This document shows positions 8,634 to 18,422 of a stretch of 64,000 nt of DNA, piece by piece. The DNA is from Bog-473 sp963824195 (lineage in GTDB: Bacteria > Actinomycetota > Acidimicrobiia > Acidimicrobiales > RAAP-2), in contig CAWGOJ010000003.1 of the NCBI GenBank assembly GCA_963824195.1, positions 1-64,000 of the forward strand, given 5' to 3'. Under the pieces are notes generated by a model. That model was not told the DNA's origin. It did not search any database and saw nothing but the letters and a program-made list of their open reading frames with translations. Position 1 is the first letter of the stretch, and each line of letters opens with the position of its first letter. The translations under genes were made by a program, and so were the position numbers.

Positions 8634-10058
8634 GTGAGAACCTTTGGCGCGATCGTCGCAACGTTCGGACTGTGGTTCGGCGTCGCCACGATCATTGCAC
8701 GACTTCCCGTTATCGCCAGGACCTCGACCCTCACTCGCGTGGCACTTTCGTGGTCCACGTCTTGGGCACTTGTCGGCTTCGGGATAATGGCCCTGGGCTG
8801 GTTGCATCTGTTCTACGCGGGTGTGTTCTTCGCAATCGGTCTCGTGGCGGGGGGGCTGGCCACGGTGGTCTGGGTACGAACGCTTGCTGGTCGATCCCCA
8901 CATCGTTGGTGTCCATCGATCAACGGTCTGAGTCTCTCGGACCTCGCTGTCGCTGCTGTGGGCATACTCGCACTCGGGGCTGCCGCATTGGGTGCTGTTC
9001 GCCGGCCTTTCGGCGGGGACGAGAAGGACTACAAATGGGTGGCCCCGCTGGCCTGGGCGCATGCGCACCACTTCGTAGAGGTCAGCTACCGACTGTCAAA
9101 CGGCTTCAACCTGGCCGAGTATCTGACGGTCCCGGCAGCGACATTTCGTGCGCTCGTGGTTGCTCGGTTTGTCGAAGTTGCAATGCTGGTCGGGATTGGG
9201 TTGTCAGCGGCGGCATTGGCAAATGCGGCCGGAGTTCGACGTGGATGGTGGGTGGGCATCGCCGCCGCCTCGATACCACTGGCGGTGATCGACGCGACCT
9301 GGGTGGGAAGTGACCTAGAGCCAGCAGCGTTTCTGGCCACAGCGGCGCTTGCCTTCTTGATACTGCGCGGGAACTACCGAATTGCGTTCTACAGCGTGCT
9401 TACGGCAGGCGCAGTGCAAGCGAAGGTGATCGTAGCTCCGGTTGCCGTCGTCATGACCGTGGTCCTGGTCCTTCTCTTCGATAGCGAGCGTGGCCGTGTC
9501 GCGCTCCGCCGCACTGTTGCCTATTCCATCGGGACGGTGGGGTCGCTCATCGTCGGTTTCACGCACACACTCGTTCTCACGGGTCACCTGGTGGCAAACA
9601 ACGTTCGGTCCATCTATCCGAGCGGAAGCGCGGCTGTGGCCAGCGGCGAAGCGGCAGGACGCATTCCGAACCTATTCGACATCCTTCTTCTGCCGGTCAA
9701 CCCCTTCATAACGGGCATCATCGGTCAGCATGAGCCGTATGGAGGCAGGACCGGGCTAGCAATGTTGGTTGGACTACCTGTCGTCGTCGTGCTCATATTG
9801 AGGTATCGAGACCTGAGATCACGAATGTTTGCGTTTTTTGTGCTCGGGGCGCTGACTTATCTGGTCATCGCCCCAGTCTTCATCAAAACGCGATTCCTGC
9901 TGGTGTCGTGGATCTTCTTCTTGGTCGCCATTGGAGTGGCGGGAGAAGAACTCGTCAGTCGGAACGCCCGCCTTCGACGAATTGGATTATGGGCAGTTCC
10001 AGGAATACTGCTTGTCAGCGTTCTCGATCCGGTACGCGTGCTAGCCCGGCTCGCTTGA
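8634..10058 (+). CDS. Polytopic membrane protein, GT-C-like (glycosyltransferase or polymerase candidate)
   Basis: 474 residues with about 11-12 hydrophobic helices, starting at GTG 8634 behind GGAG. A loop after the third helix region reads RRPFGGDEKDYKWVAPLAWAHA. An acidic pair in the first large external loop is the hallmark position of GT-C polyprenyl-phosphate-dependent glycosyltransferases, so a sugar or glycan transfer role at the membrane is plausible but unproven. It follows the exopolysaccharide-initiating transferase. Its base composition looks less GC-rich than its neighbours, and it is one of the few uninterrupted frames in the first 14 kb. Acquisition with a surface-polysaccharide locus would fit. 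No family name can be assigned confidently. Confidence 0.55.
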   Translation: MRTFGAIVATFGLWFGVATIIARLPVIARTSTLTRVALSWSTSWALVGFGIMALGWLHLFYAGVFFAIGLVAGGLATVVWVRTLAGRSPHRWCPSINGLSLSDLAVAAVGILALGAAALGAVRRPFGGDEKDYKWVAPLAWAHAHHFVEVSYRLSNGFNLAEYLTVPAATFRALVVARFVEVAMLVGIGLSAAALANAAGVRRGWWVGIAAASIPLAVIDATWVGSDLEPAAFLATAALAFLILRGNYRIAFYSVLTAGAVQAKVIVAPVAVVMTVVLVLLFDSERGRVALRRTVAYSIGTVGSLIVGFTHTLVLTGHLVANNVRSIYPSGSAAVASGEAAGRIPNLFDILLLPVNPFITGIIGQHEPYGGRTGLAMLVGLPVVVVLILRYRDLRSRMFAFFVLGALTYLVIAPVFIKTRFLLVSWIFFLVAIGVAGEELVSRNARLRRIGLWAVPGILLVSVLDPVRVLARLA

Positions 10059-10128
10059 GCGATGGGCTTTGGCGGTCCGGACGCCCGCCTTCATCATCGT
10101 GACGTTCTCTCCGGCGCAGGGTTACGCT

Positions 10129-10170
10129 CGCCTGAGCCGGTCGCCTCGACGCCTGAGCCGGTCGCCTGGC
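10129..10170. repeat. Two 21-bp tandem repeats
   Basis: The 18-mer CGCCTGAGCCGGTCGCCT occurs at 10129-10146 and again at 10150-10167, each followed by three variable bases. It lies in the roughly 280-bp gap before the ABC transporter, which otherwise shows no gene. Confidence 0.6.
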
Positions 10171-10340
10171 CCCCGTGGCGCCGTAGCACAGCAAGCCAGA
10201 GCGTGCCGGCGGACCGGTGACGAACGGAGACCACGGTTGAGCACCACGCCGCGAGATCACCTTCGGCTCACCATGGGTCGGCGCCGGCGGTCGAAGGGCC
10301 CTGACCGGGCCGCCGCACCTCCGCCGGTAGTTTGCAAGGC

Positions 10341-12269
10341 ATGAGCATGCGGGGACACGCCATGGGTGGCGGGCGCGGCGGCGGCTGGGGCTGGCATGCG
10401 CTCCATGCGCCAGGACCGGGCCGTCCTCCAGCACCGGGTCAAGAAGGGCACGGCGCGGCGCATGCTCACCTTCGCCGTCCCCTACCGGAAGATCCTGGCC
10501 ATCTTCCTGCCGGTCGTGATCCTCGACGCGGTCATCAGTGCCGTGAACCCGCTCATCCTGCGGGCGCTCATCGACAACGGCATCCTGAAGAAGGACACCG
10601 ACCTGGTCATCGAGCTGGCCTTCCTCGTCGGCCGTGCTGGCGCTCGTCGACGCCGGGCTCGTCGCTCACCGAGCGCCGCATCTCCGCGCTACATCGGCGA
10701 GGGCCTGATCTTCGACATGCGCTCCAAGGTGTTCCGCCACATCCAGAGCATGCCGCTGGCCTTCTTCACCCGCACCCAGACCGGCGCGCTGGTCAGCCGG
10801 CTGAACAACGACGTGATCGGCGCCCAGCAGGCCTTCACCGACCTCCTGTCCAACGTGGTCGGCAACCTCGTGACCGTGGTCATCGTGCTCGGCGCCATGT
10901 TCTACCTGAGCTGGCAGATCACCCTGGCCGCCCTGGTCCTCCTCCCGGTCTTCCTCGTCCCGGCCCGCTTCGTCGGGCGCACGCTCGGCTCGCTCACCAA
11001 GGAGGGCTACGACCTCAACTCCGAGATGAACATGGTGATGCAGGAGCGCTTCAACGTCGGCGGGCGCCATGCTGGTCAAGCTGTTCGGCCGGCCCGAGGC
11101 GGAGGCGCGAGTCCTTCGAGGCCAAGGCGGGACGGGTGCGCGACATCGGCATCGCCCAGGCCACCTACGCCCGGGTGTTCTTCGTCGCCCTCACCCTCAC
11201 CGCATCGCTGGCCACCGCCATCGTCTACGGCTTGGGCGGCGTCGCCGCGGTCGACGGCGTCCTCGCAGGTGGGCACCGTCGTCGCCCTGACCCGCTACCT
11301 GACCCGCCTCTACGGGCCGCTGACCCAGCTCTCCAACCTGCAACCTCGACGTCATGACGGCGCTGGTCTCCTTCGAGCGGCTCTTCGAGGTGCTCGACAT
11401 CGTCCCCATGATCGAGGAGGACCCCGACGCCGTCGCCATCCCGCGCGGGCCGGCGTCCATCGAGTTCGACGACGTCGACTTCACCTACCCGAGCGCCGAG
11501 GAGGTCTCGCTGGCCTCGCTCGAGTCGGTGGCCGTGCTCGAGTCGGGCTCCGCGCAGCGAGGTCCTGCACGACGTCTCGTTCCGCGTCGAGCCGGGCCAG
11601 ATGGTGGCGCTGGTCGGGCCCGTCGGGCGCGGGCAAGACCACGATCTCGATCGCTGGTCCCGCGCCTCTACGACGTGACGGCGGGGTCGGTGCGCCTGAA
11701 CGGCGTCGACGTGCGCCACGCCACCATGGCCTCGCTGCGCGACGTGGTCGGCGTCGTGACCCAGGACCCGCACCTCTTCCACGACACGCTGCGGGCCAAC
11801 CTCCTGTACGCCCGGCCCGAGGCCACCGAGGCCGACGTCCTCGCGGCCCTCGACCAGGCCCAGATCGGGCACCTGGTCGGCGACGCTGCCCGACGGGCTC
11901 GACACCGTCATCGGTGAACGGGGCTACCGGCTCTCGGGCGGCGAGAAGCAGCGGGTCGCCCTGGCCCGCCTCATGCTCAAGGCGCCCGACGTCGTGGTCC
12001 TCGACGAGGCCACGGCCCACCTCGACTCCGAGTCCGAGGCCGCCGTGCAGCGCGCCCTGCGCCAGACGCCTGGCCGGCCGCACCTCCCTCGTCATCGCCC
12101 ACCGGCTCTCGACGGTCCGCGAGGCCGACCAGATGCTGGTCATCGACGACGGGCGCGTCGTCGAGCGGGGCACCCACGCCAGCCTGCTGGCCGACAACGG
12201 CCTCTACGCCGAGCTCTACCGGACCCAGTTCGCCGACCAGGAGGAGGAGACCGAGGCGGCCGGGCCTGA
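10341..12269 (+). CDS. ABC exporter, fused permease-ATPase (multidrug/lipid type), frameshifted
   Basis: A half-transporter with one membrane domain and one nucleotide-binding domain. The N-terminus is a Met/Gly-rich leader (MSMRGHAMGGGRGGGWG) then MRSMRQD, seen in actinobacterial relatives after removing an extra T near 10395. The membrane domain includes FAVPYRKILAIFLPVV and MPLAFFTRTQTGALVSRLNNDV. The ATPase has Walker A GPSGAGKTT (about 11615-11645), Q-loop VTQDPHLFHDTLRANL, signature RLSGGEKQRVALARL, Walker B VVVLDEATAHLDSE and the switch His in SLVIAHRLSTV. Frame changes fall near 10395, 10640, 11065, 11110, 11265, 11345, 11570, 11635, 11890 and 12070; those I could align are single extra bases. 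The stop at 12267-12269 needs a last shift. The substrate is unknown. Confidence 0.82.
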
Positions 12270-12303
12270 GCGCCGCCGGCGACGGTCCGGCGGAGGCGGG
12301 CGG

Positions 12304-13147
12304 CTACTTGCCCTCGAACTCGGCCTGCTGCTTGTTGGCCTTGGCGGCGTAGCCCGCCGGCATGTCGTCGCTCACGAACTCCACCGAGGCGCTCAGCGCC
12401 TCGAACTTGAGCGCCTCGGGCAGGCCCCGGTAGACGAAGGCGTCGATGGTGCGCTTGATCGACTGCACGGCCAGGGGCGCGTTGGCCGCGATGTCCGCCG
12501 CGATGGCCATGGCGGTCGGCACCAGCTCCTCGCGGGTCGTGACCTGCTGCACGATGCCGAGGCGTCCGGCCGTCTGCGGCGTCGATGCGGCGGCCGGTCA
12601 GGGCCAGCAGCTTGGCGTGCCCCGCGCCGATCTCGGTGGCCAGGCGCAGGTCTCCCCCGGCGTCGACCGACACCCCGACCTGGGCCTCGGGCAGGGCGAA
12701 GACGGCGTCGTCGGCCGCCACCCTGATGTCGCACATGAGGGCGAGCTCGAAGCCGAAGCCCAGGCAGTAGCCGTGCACGGCGCACACGATCGGCTGGGGC
12801 AGGTCGTGGAAGACCCGGAAGCGCTCGTGCACCCAGCGGATGCCCTCGTAGTAGTTGCGGGCCTTCTCCGCCGGCGAGCGCCCGGTCACCCGGTCCTCGG
12901 GCATGCCGAGGTCGATCCCGGCACAGAAGGCCCGGCCCTCGGCCTTGACCACGAGGACCCGGATGCGGTCGTCGAAGCGGCAGCGGTCGGCCAGGACGCC
13001 CAGCTGCCGGGTCGCCTCCCAGGACCACATGTTGAGCTTCTCGGGATAGTCGAGCGTCAGCGTGCCGACGCCGCTGCCGTCGCTCGGCGGATCGAGGCGC
13101 AGCTGCCAGTCCTCCTCGGGCAGCACGGGCTCGGTGCGGATCGGCAT
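12304..13147 (-). CDS. Enoyl-CoA hydratase/isomerase family protein, one frameshift
   Basis: A crotonase-fold protein of about 280 residues acting on acyl-CoA. ATG 13147 follows GGGAGGG. It shows TLTLDYPEKLNMWS, the oxyanion-hole segment AFCAGIDLGMPED, and CLGFGFELALMCDIRVA with the second backbone oxyanion contact. An extra A near 12575 moves the frame. Without it, RRIDAATAGRLGIVQQVT continues into the C-terminal PLAVQSIKRTID helix and ends EFEGK. It diverges from the nitronate monooxygenase across a KstR-like palindrome, so both may belong to a lipid or sterol catabolic regulon. The exact substrate cannot be read from sequence. Confidence 0.83.
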
Positions 13148-13164
13148 GTCCCTCCCGGTAAAAC

Positions 13165-13178
13165 TAGAATCTGTTCTA
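13165..13178. promoter_or_regulatory. KstR-like operator palindrome TAGAATCTGTTCTA
   Basis: A 14-bp near-perfect palindrome (TAGAA-TCTG-TTCTA) lies 18 bp upstream of the crotonase start and about 69 bp upstream of the divergent oxygenase start. It fits the TnnAACnnGTTnnA pattern of the TetR-family repressor KstR with a single C-to-T change in the left arm. KstR controls sterol catabolism in mycobacteria and rhodococci. Its position between two CoA/oxygenase genes supports a real binding site; the regulator is not in this window. Confidence 0.6.
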
Positions 13179-13246
13179 ATCGCCGGGCAGCACCCGGGCA
13201 AGACGGGCCACAATCGACGGGTACCCAAACGCTAGGAGGTCTCCCC

Positions 13247-14376
13247 GTGCACAACGAGCTCTGCGAACGCCTCGGGATCGAGTTCCCCATCTTCGCCTTC
13301 ACCCACTGCCGCGACGTGGCGGCCGCGGTCTCCAACACCGGCGGCATGGGGGTGCTCGGCGCCGTCGGCTTCAGCGCCGACGAGCTCGAGGTCGAGCTCA
13401 CCTGGCTCGACGAGCACGTCGGCGACCGCCCCTACGGGGTGGACATCGTCATCCCGGGCAAGTACGAGGGCATGGGCGAGCTCGACCCGGTCAAGCTCGA
13501 GGCGGAGCTGCGGGCGATGATCCCCGAGGAGCACCGGACCTTCGCCAAGAAGATCCTGGCCGACCACGGCGTGCCCGAGCTCGAGGGCGGCCCGCGCCGC
13601 GAGCTGCTCGGCTGGACGGCGGCCACCGCCGCGCCCCTGGTCGAGGTCATCCTGCGCCACGACAAGGTCAAGCTGGTGGCCAACGCGCTCGGCACCCCGC
13701 CCGACGACGTCATCGCGCAGGTGCACGACCACGGCATGCTCGATCGCCGCGCTGGCCGGGTCGGTCAAGCACGCGCTGAACCACAAGGCCGCCGGCGTCG
13801 ACATCATCGTCTGCCAGGGCTCCGAGGGCGGCGGCCACACGGGCGACGTCGGGCTCCATCGTGCTGTGGCCCGAGGTCATCGACGCGGTGGCTCCCCTGC
13901 CGGTGCTCGCCGCCGGCGGCGTCGGGTCACGGTCGCCAGATGGCGGCCGCCATGGTCATGGGCGCCGCCGGCGTCTGGACGGGCTCGCTGTGGCTGACCG
14001 TGGAGGAGGCCAACGTCCCGCCCAAGCAGATGGAGACGCTACCTGGCGGCCACGCAGCGCGACACCGTCCGGTCCCGCTCGTTCACCGGGAAGCCGTGCC
14101 GGTTGCTGAGGAACGACTGGACCGACGCCTGGGAGGCCCCGGGCAACCCCAAGCCGCTGCGGCATGCCGCTGCAGATGATGGTGGCCATCGAGTGCGTCT
14201 CGCGGGGCCACGCCTACCCCGAGGAGGCCCGCGACGTGAACTTCAACCCGGCGGGGCAGATCATCGGCCGGGCCACCTCGGTCCGCCGCACCAAGGACGT
14301 GGTGCTCGAGATGGTCGAGGAGTACATCGACGCCGTGGAGAAGCTCCAGCAGGTCAACGAGGGCGCCACCGCCTGA
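13247..14376 (+). CDS. Nitronate monooxygenase / 2-nitropropane dioxygenase-like FMN protein, frameshifted
   Basis: A TIM-barrel FMN enzyme of about 375 residues. GTG 13247 lies six bases after a strong AGGAGGT. It shows IEFPIFAFTHCRDVAAAVSN and GGMGVLGAVGF at the start, then KLVANALGTPPDDV. After shifts near 13742 and 13848 come AAGVDIIVCQGSEGGGHTG (FMN phosphate loop region), LPVLAAGGVGHGRQMAAAM and GAAGVWTGSLWL. The C-terminal helices follow after further shifts near 13927, 14040 and 14160, and the gene ends NEGATA. Extra single bases explain the breaks I could align. The family oxidises nitronates, but many members next to CoA-metabolic genes act on unknown substrates. Confidence 0.82.
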
Positions 14377-14458
14377 GCCGTGGGCCGCGTGGCGCGGCCG
14401 GAGGACACGGGAGTGGCATGATGGTGCGTCAGCCCGATTGGACCTGGAGGTCGCGTCA

Positions 14459-15151
14459 GTGGCTGATCAAGGAGTCGACGAGGGCCGCCCGCCCGGGTGG
14501 TACCCGGGGGCCACCCCCAACGAGCAGCTGCAGTGGGACGGGCAGCGCTTCACGGCGCGTCGGCGCTGGGTCCACTCCTCCTGGGTCGACGTGCCGCTGG
14601 AAGACCCCGGTCGGGAACGGCGGCCGACCCCGGGCCCGGGCAAGCAGGACCACCGGTGGAGCGCCACGACCGTCATCCTGCTCGTGGTCGCCCTGGCGGG
14701 GCTGGGTGCCGTCATCTACGCCGTGGCGAGCGGGGTCAACTCCGCCCCGACCCCCAAGTCGACGTCCGCCGCCACCACCGTGCCGGCGGGCACGACGACG
14801 CCCACGTCCGCCTCGATCCAGCAGGGGTCGGCCGCGGAGGTGGCCGCCTGTCAGTCCGACGCCCGGACCGTCGACACCGCGGTCCAGGCCTACATGGCGG
14901 AGCACGGCACCTACCCGTCGCCGCCCTCGCCCTGGAGCGCGGCCAGCTACGCCGCCAACTTCGCGCCGCTGACGGCCAGCGGCGGGGGCGGCCCGTTCAT
15001 GCAGACGCCTCCGGGCACGACCTTCTACGTCATCGAGTACGACGCCGCCGGCCACGTCTGGGTGGCGCCGCCCGGGTCCTACCAGGTCTCCTACAACCGC
15101 GGCCAGGACTTCGATCTCGACCCCGACATCTGCACGGCCGCCGTCGGGTAA
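14459..15151 (+). CDS. DUF2510 membrane protein with pseudopilin-like C-terminus
   Basis: 230 residues. I choose GTG 14459 because GGAGGT lies seven bases upstream. The N-terminus has the DUF2510 pattern PPGWYPG...QLQWDGQRFT (residues 17-40). One membrane helix (TTVILLVVALAGLGAVIYAVA) follows, then a Thr/Pro/Ser-rich linker. The outer domain begins AEVAACQSDARTVDTAVQAYMAEHGTYP, which resembles the conserved first strand/helix of type II secretion G-type pseudopilins. No prepilin peptidase site is visible. It is probably a single-pass protein with an external pilin-like domain; its function is unknown. Confidence 0.7.
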   Translation: MADQGVDEGRPPGWYPGATPNEQLQWDGQRFTARRRWVHSSWVDVPLEDPGRERRPTPGPGKQDHRWSATTVILLVVALAGLGAVIYAVASGVNSAPTPKSTSAATTVPAGTTTPTSASIQQGSAAEVAACQSDARTVDTAVQAYMAEHGTYPSPPSPWSAASYAANFAPLTASGGGGPFMQTPPGTTFYVIEYDAAGHVWVAPPGSYQVSYNRGQDFDLDPDICTAAVG

Positions 15152-15189
15152 GGGGCACGCCACAACCACAACAACCGACCTCGGCCTCG

Positions 15190-15276
15190 GCCGGATGAAA
15201 TGGGCACGTGACAGGCGCCCCACACGTGACACCTCCGCCGGATGAATTGTGCAAGTGAAAGGTCCCCCACACGTGA
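15190..15276. repeat. Imperfect 40-bp direct repeat with CACGTG boxes upstream of the cyclase gene
   Basis: Copy 1 (15190-15229) and copy 2 (15237-15276) start 47 bp apart and share GCCGGATGAA, a central (C)A(A/C)GTGA, and CCCCACACGTGA. Palindromic CACGTG-type cores occur in both. They end about 65 bp before the ATG of the cyclase gene, consistent with a duplicated regulator site. Confidence 0.45.
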
Positions 15277-15342
15277 GCAGGATCCAGGGAACCGAGGAGG
15301 GGCCCAGCGCTGTACTCTCTATGCCTTAGCCGGAGGGACCAC

Positions 15343-17278
15343 ATGGGCGATCGAATCGACGAGCTCAGCGACGCTCGATCGGCTTACGACCGCCGGGATT
15401 GGCATGGGGCGTTCGACCTGCTGACGGCGGCCGAGAAGCGCTCGCCGCTCGCGCCGGAAGATGTCGAACTGCTGGCAGAGGCGGCACGGTGGGCACGTGA
15501 GTACGGCGCCATGATCGACGCCCTGGAGCAGGCCGAGGCTCGCTACGAACGCGTCGGCAAACGAGGCCTCGCGGCGGGAGTCGCATTGTCGCTGTGCCGT
15601 GAACACTTCGTCCGCAACAGCCTTTCTGAGGCCGGAGGCTGGCTTGGTCGTGCCTCTCGCCTGCTTGAGGACGAGCCCGAATGCTCTGCCCACGGCTACC
15701 TGCAGTGGGCCCTCGGCCGAGCTGCATGGGCCGACGAAGATTCAGTGTCCGCCCTGAACCACGCCCGCGAGGCGAGCGCGATCGGTCGTCGGCTGGGTGA
15801 CATCGATCTAGAAGCCTTCGGTTTGCACGACGAGGGGCATGTGTTGATCGCTCGGGGCGACGTCGACGAGGGTCGTGCCTTGGTCGATGAGGCTGCTGCC
15901 ATGAGCGGTGCCGCCAGCAACCCATACACCACCGGAATGGTCTATTGCGGCGCGATCTGGGCCTACCGCAACATGGCCGACTGGCGACGTGCCGGCGAGT
16001 GGACCGACGCGTCGCTGCGATGGTGCGAGCGAGAATCGTTGAGTGGCTTTCCTGGTCTCTGTCGGTTCCATCGCGCTCGAGGTCCGCCGTCTTCGCGGGG
16101 AGCTTGACAACGCCGAGCGAGACGCCCTCGATGCCATCGAAGAGTTGTTGCCGGCCAACCTGATTGCGACCGGATGGGCCTTGACCGAGCTCGGTGAGAT
16201 CCGGCGGCGAAGGGGCGATCAATCAGGGGCCCGAGACGCCTTTCGACGTGCCCAGGAGCTGGGCGGACTGCCCCAGCCGGGACTGGCGCTGTTGCTGTTG
16301 GACGAAGGTAAGCCTGACGCTGCTCTAGCCAGCATTACCGACGCGTTGGCCCAGATGGTCGGCGTCCACCAAGAGGACCGCGGCTCGGTTCTACCCGCAG
16401 CGGTGACGATCGCCTTGGCAGCCGGTCGGGTCGACCGAGCCCATGATGCTTTGGCCGAGCTGGAGTCTTGGGGGAACTCGTTCCACACCACTGCCGCCCT
16501 CGCCTCTGTCGCCGAAGCGCGCGGCCAGGTCCGATTGGCCAACGGCGACACAGAGGCCGCGGTTACTTCGCTGCGGGAGGCATGCCGCCTCTGGTGCCAG
16601 GTCGACGCGCCATTCGAGGCGGCTCGTGCTCGGCTTATCATCGCCGGAGCGCTACGTGGCGGTGGCCATGAGTCCACCGCCACGGGGGAGCTCGAGGCGG
16701 CGCTCAGCGCGTTCGAACGTCTCGGCGCGGTCAGAGAGGCAGAGCGGGTGCGCTCGATGCTCCACGCGGCCCGGCGGAGCCGGGCTACGTGCACCCTGAT
16801 GTTCACCGACATTGTCGACTCGACCAGGCTCGTCGAGGTCCTGGGTGATGACGCGTGGGGAAACCTACTGGGTTGGCACGACCGTACCCTGCGTCAGTGT
16901 TTTCATGCGCACAACGGTCGGGAGATCAACCATGAAGGAGATGGGTTCTTCGTATCGTTCACCGATTCCTTTGACGCCGTCGAATCCGCCATTGCGATCC
17001 AGCGCACCCTGGCCGATCACCGTCGTGAGCATGGCTTCGCTCCGCAGGTGCGCATTGGTGTCCACGCCACCGAAGCTGTCGACCTTGGCGATGACTACTT
17101 GGGTAAGGGAGTCCACGAAGCTGCCCGTGTCGGTGCCGCCGCCGGCACTGGAGAGATCCTTGTGACCGCGGCCGTCGTCGATTCGGTCGCCGACCACTTC
17201 CACGTTCGTAACCGCCGTGAACTCGATCTGAAGGGGCTCTCCGTCGCCCTCGACGTCGCAAGCGTCGAGTGGCAATAG
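15343..17278 (+). CDS. TPR-like protein with C-terminal class III adenylate/guanylate cyclase domain, one frameshift
   Basis: About 644 residues. ATG 15343 follows GGAGGG. The first 480 residues are alpha-helical repeats like those in the sensor part of mycobacterial cyclase/LuxR proteins. An extra G near 16080 breaks the frame: HRAR joins VRRLRGELDNAERDAL without it. The catalytic domain starts CTLMFTDIVDST (first metal Asp) and has EINHEGDGFFVSF (second metal Asp in GDG). The purine-specifying Lys before GDG is replaced by Asn, and the transition-state Asn is His in GVHEAARV, while the following Arg remains. The domain may therefore be inactive or have altered nucleotide choice. No DNA-binding domain or membrane helix is seen. 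If made, it would be a soluble signalling protein. Confidence 0.8.
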
Positions 17279-17576
17279 TCACTTCCGAGCGCCGTCCGGC
17301 GACGCCGTTGCCATCCGCCGGTTGGGAGCCATCATTGGATCGGACAGATCGGCGCGAGATGTGCCGACACCGGGTGGGTTCTGGGTATCCCCTACCGCCG
17401 AGAGGGTGGGGACAATTCGGCACCATGGGCCCGGCTGCGAAACCGCATCGAGGGGCTGACGGTCCTGCGGCAATTCGGGGGGAGGACCTGCCCCAGTACG
17501 CCGGGCCCGGGTCACACCCTGCGAATCCTTCGGGGTAGTGCCGCGACCGGTCCTCGGTGACTCCGGCTGGCGGCCA
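17279..17576. other. 298-bp convergent intergenic region
   Basis: Lies between the cyclase stop and the stop of the minus-strand esterase. No gene is recognised. A weak hairpin around 17389-17413 (TCCCC...GGGGA with internal mismatches) might help termination. Confidence 0.3.
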
Positions 17577-18422
17577 CTACTGATCGCCGGCATGGCGAAG
17601 CCCGAACTCCCAGATCGACTTGGTGGCGTCGATCTCTCGGGACGTACGACCGAGGAAGAGGCTCAGCATCAGCCCGAGATGCCCGCCGGGCCAGGTGTGA
17701 CCGGCACCGCGTGACGTCCACAGCGTCACCTCTCCTGGCTGCCCCTCCGCACCGTAGGTCGTCCTGGTGAGCGTCGGGCTCACGGCGGCTTCCGTCGGTG
17801 GATCCGTGAAGCCGTTCGCCAGCGCCCATGCCCGGGCGGCGTCGGGGACGCTTTCGTTCCAACGTTGTGTGCCGCTGCCACCGTACGGATTGATCCTGTC
17901 CTTCGTGCCGTGAAACGACAGGATGGGGACCGCCCGGTTCACCGTGACGCCAGGCGAGCGCAGCCCTGCCACCGCACCCACCGCCTGGACAAGCTCAGGG
18001 TGAACACTGGCAAAAAGACTTGACATCCGAGCACCCCCGGACATCCCGGCGAGGATCACGCGATCTTGAGGTGTGCGATGTTGGCCGAGTAGGTCGGTGG
18101 CGAGGCGGGCAATGTAGTCGAGGTCCTGGTTGAGGTCCCACTCGTAGCCAGCTCTGATCGGCCGGATTGCCTCGGGAAACACCACGACGGCGCCTGCGGT
18201 TTGGGCCAGTCGTTCGAAACCGGACAAGCGTGCCTGACCCGCCGCCGTGGAGCTGGTTCCATGAAGGCTCATGACTACCGCCGTGACCGGCGGACCCGGT
18301 GGGGGCTCTGCCACGAGGTAGGAGCGATTGGCACTGCCTAGCGTGAGGACCCGCTTCTGGAGAGCCACGGCGCCAGTATCGCCGACGGCGGTCTGTCTGA
18401 GCTGCGGCGACATCCTCGTCAC
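17577..18422 (-). CDS. LpqC/PHB-depolymerase-type alpha/beta hydrolase
   Basis: 281 residues. The alpha/beta-hydrolase order is clear: an SLHGTSS oxyanion loop, VVFPEAIRP, nucleophile elbow GMSGG (Ser), SFHGTKDRINPYGG (Asp) and the final RGAGHTWPGG (His). This pattern is the polyhydroxybutyrate depolymerase/feruloyl esterase group of the CE1 clan. Mycobacterial LpqC is a lipoprotein, but no signal peptide or lipobox is visible here, so it may be cytosolic or start elsewhere. A second in-frame Met occurs at codon 4. The substrate is probably a short ester; poly-hydroxyalkanoate use is not shown. Confidence 0.75.
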   Translation of the reverse strand: MTRMSPQLRQTAVGDTGAVALQKRVLTLGSANRSYLVAEPPPGPPVTAVVMSLHGTSSTAAGQARLSGFERLAQTAGAVVVFPEAIRPIRAGYEWDLNQDLDYIARLATDLLGQHRTPQDRVILAGMSGGARMSSLFASVHPELVQAVGAVAGLRSPGVTVNRAVPILSFHGTKDRINPYGGSGTQRWNESVPDAARAWALANGFTDPPTEAAVSPTLTRTTYGAEGQPGEVTLWTSRGAGHTWPGGHLGLMLSLFLGRTSREIDATKSIWEFGLRHAGDQ

